Of a stretch of 32,860 bases of DNA, positions 25,120 through 32,231 are shown one piece after another. The stretch is from an uncultured Novosphingobium sp. (GTDB lineage: Bacteria > Pseudomonadota > Alphaproteobacteria > Sphingomonadales > Sphingomonadaceae). Below the pieces are notes generated by a model that was not told the origin of the DNA, ran no database searches, and was given only the letters and a program-made list of their open reading frames with translations. Each line of letters starts with the position of its first letter. The first letter of the stretch is position 1. The translations under genes were made by a program, and so were the position numbers. The stretch spans positions 1 through 32,860 of the forward strand of contig CALKVF010000114.1 in assembly GCA_937996535.1 (NCBI GenBank), given 5' to 3'.

Positions 25120-25166
25120 CAGGCGTGATACCCATGTTGACAACGTAAACATGGGTATCACGCCTG
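25120..25166. repeat. Perfect 19-bp inverted repeat abutting the nnrU start codon
   Basis: CAGGCGTGATACCCATGTT (25120-25138) is followed by a nine-base spacer (GACAACGTA) and then its exact reverse complement (25148-25166), which ends at the base before the nnrU ATG. Two further base pairs can form inside the spacer after one mismatch, leaving a three-base loop. No T-run follows, so it is not a usual terminator. The centre contains TTGACA (25137-25142). It may be a regulator site, an RNA hairpin controlling nnrU translation, or a short palindromic repeat element. Confidence 0.9.
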
Positions 25167-25850
25167 ATGGACCACGCCTTCTCCCCATTGATCGCCGCTG
25201 CCATCGCCTTTGTCGGCAGCCATTTCGCCCTCTCGCATCCGCTCCGCGCGCCGCTGGTCAAGGCAGCCGGGGACAAGGGCTTTGCCGCGCTCTATTCGCT
25301 GGTCGCACTGGCGAGTTTCGCCTGGCTGGTCATGGCCTTTCGCGCCGCGCCGGTATCCGCGCCGCTGTGGGACGGACAGGGTGCGGCGGTGTGGATCATC
25401 GCCAGCGCGCTGACCCTGATCGCCGCCGTGCTGTTTGCCGGGAGCTTTGCGGGTAATCCCGCGATGCCCGATCCCCGCGCCGCGCAGCTGGCCGCCAAGG
25501 GCCCGCACGGGGTGTTCCATGTCACCCGCCATCCGATGATGTGGGGCTTCGCGCTGTGGGCCGGGGCCCATGCGCTGGTCAGCCCGACGGTGCGCGTGCT
25601 GGTGCTGACCGCGGCCATCGGCTTCCTCGCGCTGGTCGGATCGCATCTCCAGGACCGCAAGAAGGAAGCCGCGATGGGTGCGGCCTGGACCGGCTGGGAA
25701 GCAAAGACGAGCTACTGGCCAATGCTTGGCGCATTAGGTCACGCAGGGCTGCGCCCCTGGCTGATCGGCGCGGCGATCTGGCTGGGTGCCACCTGGGGGC
25801 ATATCCCGCTGGCCTATGTGCCCGCCGGGATCTGGCGCTGGATCGGCTAG
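25167..25850 (+). CDS. nnrU: NnrU-family membrane protein
   Basis: Inner-membrane protein of 227 residues with about six hydrophobic segments. Matches to the NnrU family include GSHFALSHPLRAPLVK near the start, ALYSLVALASF, and the conserved GVFHVTRHPMMWGFALWAGAHAL. NnrU was named for its link to nitric-oxide and nitrite metabolism in Rhodobacter and shares a fold with isoprenylcysteine methyltransferases; its reaction is not established. No nitrite or nitric oxide reductase gene is in the window. The ATG has no visible ribosome binding site because the inverted repeat occupies that space. An in-frame stop at 25146-25148 rules out a longer protein. It converges on dxs with 12 bases between stops. 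Confidence 0.9.
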   Translation: MDHAFSPLIAAAIAFVGSHFALSHPLRAPLVKAAGDKGFAALYSLVALASFAWLVMAFRAAPVSAPLWDGQGAAVWIIASALTLIAAVLFAGSFAGNPAMPDPRAAQLAAKGPHGVFHVTRHPMMWGFALWAGAHALVSPTVRVLVLTAAIGFLALVGSHLQDRKKEAAMGAAWTGWEAKTSYWPMLGALGHAGLRPWLIGAAIWLGATWGHIPLAYVPAGIWRWIG

Positions 25851-25862
25851 GACTGGGCTAAC

Positions 25863-27785
25863 TCAGGCCCGCGCCTCTTCCACGCCCGCGCTGTTGTGGC
25901 GCAGCGCCTTGAGCACGCAATCGACGATGTGCGGGGCATTGAGCCCGGCGGCGTCATATTGCTTGTCCGGGCTGTCGTGATCCTGGAACACGTCGGGCAG
26001 GCGCAGGGTGCGGATCTTGAGCCCCGCATCGGTCAGCCCGGCATCGCTCGCCAGCGTCAGCACGTGGGCACCAAGCCCGCCGATCGAGCCTTCCTCGACC
26101 GTCAGCACGACTTCGTGACTGGCCATCAGCTGGCGGATCAGTGCTTCGTCGAGCGGCTTGGCAAAGCGCAAGTCAGCGACCGTGGTCGATAGCCCGCGCG
26201 CGTCAAGCTGGTCGGCAGCCTTGAGCGCCTCGCCCAGCCGGGTGCCGAGCGAGAGGATCGCCACCTTGCCGCCGTGGCGCACGATCCGGCCCTTGCCGAT
26301 TTCGAGCCGCTCGGGAACCTTGGGCAACTCCACCCCCACGCCATTGCCGCGCGGATAGCGGAACGCGATCGGGCCGCTGTCATGGCAGGCGGCGGTATGG
26401 GTCATGTGGACCAGCTCAGCCTCGTCGGCGGCGGCCATCACCACCATGTTGGGCAGGCTCGCCAGATAGGTCACATCGAAGCTGCCGGCATGGGTTGCCC
26501 CATCGGCGCCGACCAGCCCGGCGCGGTCGATCGCAAAGCGCACCGGCAGGTTCTGGATCGCGACGTCGTGGACCACCTGGTCATAGGCGCGCTGAAGGAA
26601 GGTCGAATAGATCGCACAGAACGGGCGCATCCCCTGCGCGGCCAGCCCGGCGGCAAAGGTCACCGCGTGCTGTTCGGCAATGCCGACATCGAAGCTGCGC
26701 TCGGGGAAGGCCTGCGCAAACTTGTCGAGCCCGGTGCCCGAAGGCATCGCCGCGGTGATTGCGCAGATCGTGGGATCCCGCTCGGCCTCGGCCAAGAGCG
26801 CGCCGGCAAAGACATTGGTGTAGCTGGGCGGGCCGCCCGCGCTTTTCACCTGTTCACCGGTGATCACATCGAATTTCTGGACGCCGTGATACTTGTCCGC
26901 CGCCGCCTCGGCCGGGCCATAACCCTTGCCCTTCTGGGTGACGACATGAACGAGGCACGGGCCCTCGGCGGCATCGCGCACGTTTTCGAGGATCGGGATC
27001 AGCTGATCGAGGTTATGCCCATCGACCGGTCCGACATAGTAGAACCCCAATTCCTCGAACAGGGTGCCACCCATCGCCATGCCGCGCGCGAATTCATCGG
27101 TCTTCTTGGCGGCGCGGTGCAGCGGTTCGGGCAGGCGGCGCGAGAGCCGCTTGGCAATTTCGCGCACCCGCAGGAACGGACGCGAGGACACCAGCTGCGC
27201 GAGATAGGCCGACAGCCCGCCCACCGGCGGCGCAATCGACATGTCGTTGTCATTGAGGATCACGATCAGCCGGTTGCCGGCGGCCTGGGCGTTGTTCATC
27301 GCCTCATAGGCCATCCCTGCACTCATCGCGCCGTCGCCGATCACCGCGATGCCCTTGCCCGCCTTGCCCGCGAGCTTGTTGGCCACGGCAAACCCCAGCG
27401 CCGCCGAGATCGAGGTCGAGCTGTGGGCCGTACCGAAGGGGTCGTATTCGCTTTCGCTGCGCTTGGTGAATCCCGACAGCCCGCCGCCCTGGCGCAGGGT
27501 GCGCATCCGGCTGCGGCGTCCGGTCAGGATCTTGTGGGGATAGGCCTGATGGCCAACGTCCCAGACTAGCCGGTCTTCGGGCGTATCGAACACGTAATGG
27601 ATCGCGACCGTCAGTTCGACCACGCCCAGCCCTGAGCCGAGGTGACCCCCGGTCTGCCCCACGGCCGAAATCATCTCGGCGCGGACTTCATCGGCCAGTT
27701 GCTGCAACTGGGCCGGCTGAAGGCGCTTGAGATCGGCGGGGGTATCGACCGTGTCGAGCAGAGGCGTTGCCGGATCGAGGCTCAT
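25863..27785 (-). CDS. dxs: 1-deoxy-D-xylulose-5-phosphate synthase
   Basis: First enzyme of the MEP isoprenoid pathway: it condenses pyruvate and glyceraldehyde 3-phosphate to 1-deoxy-D-xylulose 5-phosphate with thiamine diphosphate. The 640-residue length is standard. The domain order is as expected: N-terminal TPP domain with HLGSGLGVVELTVAIHYVF and GDGAMSAGMAYEAMNNA (about 150-166) ending in NDN, the central pyrimidine-binding domain with GIAEQHAVTFAAGLA (about 369-383, catalytic Glu), and a C-terminal transketolase domain. AAGGAG seven bases before the ATG marks the start. It is 50 bases downstream of the zur-like gene on the same strand and probably shares its transcript. The isoprenoid product pool would serve carotenoids, quinones and hopanoids. 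Confidence 0.97.
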   Translation of the reverse strand: MSLDPATPLLDTVDTPADLKRLQPAQLQQLADEVRAEMISAVGQTGGHLGSGLGVVELTVAIHYVFDTPEDRLVWDVGHQAYPHKILTGRRSRMRTLRQGGGLSGFTKRSESEYDPFGTAHSSTSISAALGFAVANKLAGKAGKGIAVIGDGAMSAGMAYEAMNNAQAAGNRLIVILNDNDMSIAPPVGGLSAYLAQLVSSRPFLRVREIAKRLSRRLPEPLHRAAKKTDEFARGMAMGGTLFEELGFYYVGPVDGHNLDQLIPILENVRDAAEGPCLVHVVTQKGKGYGPAEAAADKYHGVQKFDVITGEQVKSAGGPPSYTNVFAGALLAEAERDPTICAITAAMPSGTGLDKFAQAFPERSFDVGIAEQHAVTFAAGLAAQGMRPFCAIYSTFLQRAYDQVVHDVAIQNLPVRFAIDRAGLVGADGATHAGSFDVTYLASLPNMVVMAAADEAELVHMTHTAACHDSGPIAFRYPRGNGVGVELPKVPERLEIGKGRIVRHGGKVAILSLGTRLGEALKAADQLDARGLSTTVADLRFAKPLDEALIRQLMASHEVVLTVEEGSIGGLGAHVLTLASDAGLTDAGLKIRTLRLPDVFQDHDSPDKQYDAAGLNAPHIVDCVLKALRHNSAGVEEARA

Positions 27786-27835
27786 GACCGGCTCCTTACA
27801 CCGATGTCATCGCGCTGTCGAACCCAACGCGGCGT

Positions 27836-28303
27836 TCAGGAACAGGCCGCGCAGATCCCGCGCAGTTCGACGACCGGGCGGATATCGGCAAAGCCCGAAC
27901 GGCGCGCAGCATCGACCAGCGCACCGGTCAGGCTGTCATCGTCGATGTGGGTTGCCCGCCCGCACGAATCGCAAATCAGGAAGATGCAATCGTGGCGGCA
28001 GCCCGGGTGCGGGTTGGCGAGATAGGCGTTGGCGCTTTCGACCCGGCGGGCAAGATCGGCTTTCACGAACAGGTCGAGGATCCGGTAAACGCTGTTGGCG
28101 GCCACCCGCTTGCCCCGCGCCTGCGAGACATCCTCGGCGATGTCATAGGCCGAAGCCGGGCGTTCGCGCGCGACCAGCGCCTGGAACACTTCGCCGCGCA
28201 TGTCGGTCCACTGCTCGCCTGCCTCGGTCAGCTCGCGGCGCGCGGCCTCGATCAGGCTTTCGCCCGATGGTTCGCTGTGGTGGTGGTGGTGATGCCCGGC
28301 CAT
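27836..28303 (-). CDS. zur: Fur-family metalloregulator, Zur-like, with native His6 N-terminus
   Basis: Fur-superfamily repressor of 155 residues. The winged helix includes the recognition helix AANSVYRILDLF (68-79). Two CxxC pairs, C111-x2-C114 and C151-x2-C154, form the structural zinc site. The segment HPGCRHDCIFLICDSCG (99-115) and absence of the Fur-type HHHHDH stretch favour Zur (zinc uptake regulator) over Fur, though Fur-family subtype calls from sequence are not firm. Residues 4-9 are six consecutive histidines encoded by CAT and five CAC codons; a metal-sensing or storage role is a guess. No ribosome binding site precedes the ATG, and a promoter-like pair ends eight bases before it, so the message may be leaderless. 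No zinc transporter genes are nearby. Confidence 0.85.
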   Translation of the reverse strand: MAGHHHHHHSEPSGESLIEAARRELTEAGEQWTDMRGEVFQALVARERPASAYDIAEDVSQARGKRVAANSVYRILDLFVKADLARRVESANAYLANPHPGCRHDCIFLICDSCGRATHIDDDSLTGALVDAARRSGFADIRPVVELRGICAACS

Positions 28304-28311
28304 GGGCCAAG

Positions 28312-28340
28312 TCTATAGAGGCGCTGCCGGAAATGGGCAA
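28312..28340 (-). promoter_or_regulatory. Candidate promoter giving a leaderless zur-like mRNA
   Basis: On the minus strand TTGCCC (28335-28340) and TATAGA (28312-28317) are separated by exactly 17 bases. The -10 box ends eight bases before the ATG, so transcription would begin at or next to the start codon. Each box matches four of six consensus bases. This also suggests the regulator is not solely read through from purH. Confidence 0.45.
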
Positions 28341-28373
28341 TCGGGCGGCGCGGGCGTCCGGCCGAAACTGCGA

Positions 28374-28538
28374 TCAGCGGGTCTGGTCGGCCAGCGCCGG
28401 GGCGGCCTGCGCAGCGGGGATGACCTGACCCGACAGGCCCTTTTCCGACGACGCGAGCGAGAAGCTCACCACGCCCGCCGCGCCCAGCACGAAGCCGATG
28501 GCAAAAGAGCGGAACAGGTCGGTCTTGAACAGGGCCAT
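28374..28538 (-). CDS. Small single-span membrane protein
   Basis: Protein of 54 residues starting at the ATG at 28538: MALFKTDLFRSFAIGFVLGA and onward. Residues 9-28 form one membrane helix, preceded by a short positively charged N-terminus, followed by an Ala-rich tail of about 25 residues. This layout suggests an N-in anchored protein with a small exported tail. The frame remains open well upstream but that part lacks sensible composition. No strong ribosome binding site is adjacent; the best purine stretch is 30-40 bases further up. It sits between purH and the zur-like gene on the same strand. I do not recognise a family, and the function is unknown. Confidence 0.65.
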   Translation of the reverse strand: MALFKTDLFRSFAIGFVLGAAGVVSFSLASSEKGLSGQVIPAAQAAPALADQTR

Positions 28539-28554
28539 AAGGGTCACTTCAAAG

Positions 28555-28582
28555 GCAGGAGCACTACGCCGCGCCCTCCTGC
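28555..28582. repeat. Short hairpin in the leader of the small membrane protein gene
   Basis: GCAGGAG (28555-28561) and CTCCTGC (28576-28582) form a 7-bp stem with a 14-base loop inside the 157-base gap between purH and the small gene. Read on the minus strand, the stem sequesters an AGGAGG tract about 40 bases before the ATG. On the plus strand it is followed by ATGTTTTT, but no plus-strand gene ends here. The rest of this gap holds GC-rich repeats and no other gene I can support. Confidence 0.4.
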
Positions 28583-28695
28583 ATGTTTTTGTCTTGCCGT
28601 CGAGTGAACGAAGCCCCGCGCGGCGGCCCGATACGACGAGCCGCGCGCGTGATGCGACGAAACGACGCCGCGCGGACGGCGCCGCCGGGTTCGAC

Positions 28696-30285
28696 TCAGT
28701 GGCGGAAGTGGCGCATGCCGGTGAAGACCATGGCGAGGCCTGCCGCATCGGCCGCCGCGATCACGTCTTCGTCGCGGATCGAACCGCCCGGCTGGATCAC
28801 CGCGGTCGCCCCGGCTTCGGCGGCGGCCAACAGGCCATCGGCAAATGGGAAGAACGCATCCGACGCCACCGCGCTACCAACCGCGCGCGAAGCGGCCCAG
28901 CCGAACTTCTCGGCGGCTTCGGCAGCCTTCATCGCGGCGATGCGCGAGCTATCGCGGCGGTTCATCTGGCCCGCGCCGATCCCGGCGGTGACGCCGTCCT
29001 TGGCATAGACGATCGCGTTCGACTTGACGTGGCGGGCCACGGTCCAGGCAAACAGGCAGTCCTTGAGTTCCTGCTCGGTCGGCGCGCGCTTGGTCACGAC
29101 CTTGAGGTCATCGAGCGTGATCGCGCCGTTGTCGCGGGTCTGGACCAGGAGGCCGCCGGTGATCGGCTTGACCGTGAGGCCCGCGCGGCGCGGATCGGGC
29201 AGGTCGCCCGTCAGCAGCAGGCGCAGGTTCTTCTTCTTGGCAAAGGCGGCGATCGCGGCTGCGTCGGCATCGGGGGCGACGACCACTTCGGTAAAGATTT
29301 CGCAGATCGCCTCGGCCGTGGCGCCATCGAGCGTGGTGTTGACCGCGACGATCCCGCCGAAGGCCGAAACGTCGTCACAGGCGAGCGCCCCCTGCCAGGC
29401 TTCGAGCAGGCTGGCGCCCTGCGCAACGCCGCAGGGATTGGCGTGCTTGACGATCACCACCGCCGGAGCCTGCCCGCGGAATTCGGCGCAGAGTTCCAGC
29501 GCGGCGTCGGCGTCGTTGTAGTTGTTGTAGGACAGTTCCTTGCCTTGGATCTGACGGGCCTGGGCGATGCCTTTCCCGTGCGGACCCTTGGGAATGTAGA
29601 GCGCGGCGCGCTGGTGCGGGTTTTCGCCGTAGCGCAGCTCTTCCTGACGAGTGCCGGTGATCGCCAGCATTTCCGGAAACATCTGCTGCTGGTCGGCAAA
29701 GGCGAACCACTGGCTGATCATGCTGTCATAGGCGGCGGTCGCGGCATAGGCCCGCGCGGCCATCAGGCGGCGGAAATCATAGGTGGTGGCCCCGGCATTG
29801 CCTTCGAGTTCGGCGAGCAGCGCGCCGTAGTCGGCCGGGTCGGTCATGATGGTGACGTACTGGTGGTTCTTCGCCGCCGAACGCACCATCGAGGGGCCGC
29901 CGATGTCGATGTTCTCGATGATCTCGTCGCGCTCGGCGCCCTTCGCCACAGTCGCCTCGAAGGGATAGAGGTTGACCACGACGAGATCGATCGCGCCGAT
30001 TTCGTGCTCGGCCATCGCGGCGGCGTGTTCGGGATTGTCGCGCACCGCAAGCAGCCCGCCGTGAACCTTGGGGTGCAGCGTCTTGACCCGCCCGTCCATC
30101 ATTTCGGGAAAGCCGGTGAGGTCCGAAATGTCGCGCACCGCAAGGCCGGCATCGCGCAGCGCCTTAGCGGTCCCGCCGGTCGAGACGAGATCAACCCCGC
30201 GCTGGCTGAGCGCCTGCCCCAGTTCGACCAGCCCGGTCTTGTCGGAAACGGAAAGCAGGGCGCGGCGGATGGTGACTGCGGTCAT
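28696..30285 (-). CDS. purH: Bifunctional AICAR transformylase / IMP cyclohydrolase
   Basis: Last two steps of purine synthesis: formyl transfer from 10-formyl-THF to AICAR, then ring closure to IMP, in the cytoplasm. The 529-residue length is exactly typical. The N-terminal cyclohydrolase (MGS-like) domain shows LLSVSDKTGLVELGQAL and RVKTLHPKVHGG (about residue 65-76). The AICAR transformylase domain has LRYGENPHQRAALY and VKHANPCGVA (about 275-285, catalytic Lys-His). The ATG at 30285 is the family start; the frame is open upstream into the intergenic region but without similarity. It lies 95 bases downstream of the heparinase-like gene, where TAAAAT could provide an internal -10 box, and upstream of the small membrane protein. 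Confidence 0.97.
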   Translation of the reverse strand: MTAVTIRRALLSVSDKTGLVELGQALSQRGVDLVSTGGTAKALRDAGLAVRDISDLTGFPEMMDGRVKTLHPKVHGGLLAVRDNPEHAAAMAEHEIGAIDLVVVNLYPFEATVAKGAERDEIIENIDIGGPSMVRSAAKNHQYVTIMTDPADYGALLAELEGNAGATTYDFRRLMAARAYAATAAYDSMISQWFAFADQQQMFPEMLAITGTRQEELRYGENPHQRAALYIPKGPHGKGIAQARQIQGKELSYNNYNDADAALELCAEFRGQAPAVVIVKHANPCGVAQGASLLEAWQGALACDDVSAFGGIVAVNTTLDGATAEAICEIFTEVVVAPDADAAAIAAFAKKKNLRLLLTGDLPDPRRAGLTVKPITGGLLVQTRDNGAITLDDLKVVTKRAPTEQELKDCLFAWTVARHVKSNAIVYAKDGVTAGIGAGQMNRRDSSRIAAMKAAEAAEKFGWAASRAVGSAVASDAFFPFADGLLAAAEAGATAVIQPGGSIRDEDVIAAADAAGLAMVFTGMRHFRH

Positions 30286-30380
30286 GATGGTCGAATCCCG
30301 GTTGAGGCGGTTGGATTTGCGCGCTCCCATAGGGATTTTACGCGATTTGGCCACACCCCGCGTGGGGCGGGCTTGAAGAT

Positions 30381-32228
30381 TCAGGTCATTTTCTTGAGCA
30401 GCCAGGCAAAGTTGCCGCCGCCGCGCGACACCAGCCCCGAGACAACCAGCTGCTGGATCAGCTGCGGGCGGCCCTGCCCGTCGGTCCACAGCGATTCCTC
30501 GACGCTGACCTGACCGCCGGCGGCGCGGAATTGCCAATAGCTGCCATCGGGCAGCGCCAGCCCCGCGCCCTGGCCATCTTCCGATGTCCGCGCGGTGATG
30601 CCCAGCCCCAGGTGAAAGCGGATCGCGAAGCCGACCTTGCCGTTCTTGCCCTTGCTCGAACTGGGGACCAACATGTCCTCGCCGCGCAGTTCGGTGCCAT
30701 CGTCGCGCAGGATCAGGATGCGGCGGTGGGTCAGGCCATAGCGCGCGGCATAGCCATTGTGGCTGGCCTCGATCCGCGATGCGCCAGCGCCCTTTTCGCC
30801 GGTGATGGTCCGCCGGTCGATCTCGACCTCCGACACGCCGGTGCCCAGCTTGCCGCCGATCACCACTGCGGTCGAATTGACGTCATCGAGCGTCAGGGTC
30901 GAATGGGCGGCAGTGGCGCGCAGGCCCTGTTCGAGCCGCACCGGCACCAGCCCGCCAGCACAGGCCGCCCCGCCGCAATTGACCACGATCCGCTGCCCGG
31001 CATGGCTGAGTTCAAAGGCCAGCGTCGAAGCGCAGCCCGAGCGGGTGTGGCGCGCCAGCGGCGGCGGCGCGGCATCGAACTGCAGGATCGACTTGGCGGC
31101 GACCACGCGCTGATAGCCCCACTGACGCACATCGCGCAGCGGACGCGTGCGCACGCCGCTGGCGGCGACCAGCGCCGCCAGATCGGCTGCATCGATCGCC
31201 CAGGCGCCCTGCCAGCTACCGAGCGAGCCATCGCCGTGGGTCAGCGCCAGCAGCGGCGGCACCAGCAAAGTCAGGATCGCATCGAGCGCGGCCGGCGGAT
31301 CGCTGCGCACGGCGGCGTAGCACGCGCGCAGCCGCACGATCAGGGTAATCGCCTCGATCTGCTGAAGCGGCGAACGTGCGAGCACGCCGCCATCATCGCC
31401 GACCAGTTCGCCCAGCGCGCGGATCAGCCCAGCCTCACCGAACAGGCGGCGGGGGCGGCCGTCGGGCAGCAGCAGCCCGGCAGCGACAATCCCGCACCAG
31501 CCCGCCACTTCGGCCAGCAGGTCTTCGGCCCGCCCGACATTGCGATCGAGCCAGCGCGCGGTTTCACCGAGCGCGGCCAGCACCTTGCCGCGCAGCACCT
31601 TGTCATGGCCCGACAGGATCAGCGGGGCATGGACCAGCCAGTTGAGTTCGCGCGTCCCGGCATTGCCGACGCTCCACGCCGGGCCCTTGCCGGGGCGGGC
31701 GGGCGGCTTGGCATTGGCGGCAAGCCAGCTGGCAAGGATCTTTTCGGCCAGCGGGGCGGCCTGTTCGCGCGGGGCGCTCGCTTCCAGATCAGCCAGCCAC
31801 GAAAACGAATGAACCACCCGTTCGAGCGGCGGGCTCATCCGCGCGGCGCCAGCAAAATCGATCTGGGCGATCGGCGCCTTGACGCCGTGGACCAGGAAAT
31901 GCCCGGCGCGGATCGCGGTGCCTGCCACGCGGCTGCCCGCCAGCGGGTTGAGCACGGTGGCCAGCAGGCGGAGCTTGGCCGGCTTGCGGAACGGGCCCGA
32001 CAGCGCCGAGGCGGGCACGCCCAGGCGGTAGGCCAGCCGCACCAGCCGGTCCCCGGTGCCGATCGCGGGCGGGGCAAAATTGGCGAGGGCCAGCGCGCGG
32101 CCCGGCTCGATCACTTCACCAACGGCTTCGCCGGTTTCGGCAGCGTGGAAGTCCTCCAGCTCGGCCGCCAGCGCCGCGTCGCTTTCACCATCCCGATCCG
32201 CTGCGGTGCCGGAGAAGGCGTTCGCCAT
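30381..32228 (-). CDS. Heparinase II/III-family protein
   Basis: Protein of 615 residues with the two-part heparinase II/III layout: a helical toroid-like N-terminal half (about 60-370) and a beta-rich C-terminal half (about 390-600) with VNCGGAACAGGLVPVR and AAHSTLTLDDVNST, stretches conserved in alphaproteobacterial members. True heparinases are polysaccharide lyases, but this subgroup is widespread in alphaproteobacteria next to purH and its substrate is not known; a role in cell-envelope glycan turnover is a guess. No signal peptide is evident at the N-terminus (MANAFSGTAADRDGESD), which is odd for a polysaccharide lyase. Its ATG follows the rpe stop by three bases, so the two are coupled. 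Confidence 0.88.
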   Translation of the reverse strand: MANAFSGTAADRDGESDAALAAELEDFHAAETGEAVGEVIEPGRALALANFAPPAIGTGDRLVRLAYRLGVPASALSGPFRKPAKLRLLATVLNPLAGSRVAGTAIRAGHFLVHGVKAPIAQIDFAGAARMSPPLERVVHSFSWLADLEASAPREQAAPLAEKILASWLAANAKPPARPGKGPAWSVGNAGTRELNWLVHAPLILSGHDKVLRGKVLAALGETARWLDRNVGRAEDLLAEVAGWCGIVAAGLLLPDGRPRRLFGEAGLIRALGELVGDDGGVLARSPLQQIEAITLIVRLRACYAAVRSDPPAALDAILTLLVPPLLALTHGDGSLGSWQGAWAIDAADLAALVAASGVRTRPLRDVRQWGYQRVVAAKSILQFDAAPPPLARHTRSGCASTLAFELSHAGQRIVVNCGGAACAGGLVPVRLEQGLRATAAHSTLTLDDVNSTAVVIGGKLGTGVSEVEIDRRTITGEKGAGASRIEASHNGYAARYGLTHRRILILRDDGTELRGEDMLVPSSSKGKNGKVGFAIRFHLGLGITARTSEDGQGAGLALPDGSYWQFRAAGGQVSVEESLWTDGQGRPQLIQQLVVSGLVSRGGGNFAWLLKKMT

Positions 32229-32231
32229 GGC

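Noticed and set aside
25137..25150. FNR/NNR-type box in the centre of the inverted repeat (TTGACAACGTAAAC)
   Set aside because: Only the left half-site fits; the right half does not match GTCAA with four-base spacing, so I do not claim nitric-oxide control.
28304..28373. Zur box for autoregulation upstream of the zur-like gene
   Set aside because: No GTTATA/TATAAC-type palindrome is visible; only a promoter-like pair is present.
28498..30513. 671-residue plus-strand open frame
   Set aside because: Antisense shadow of purH.
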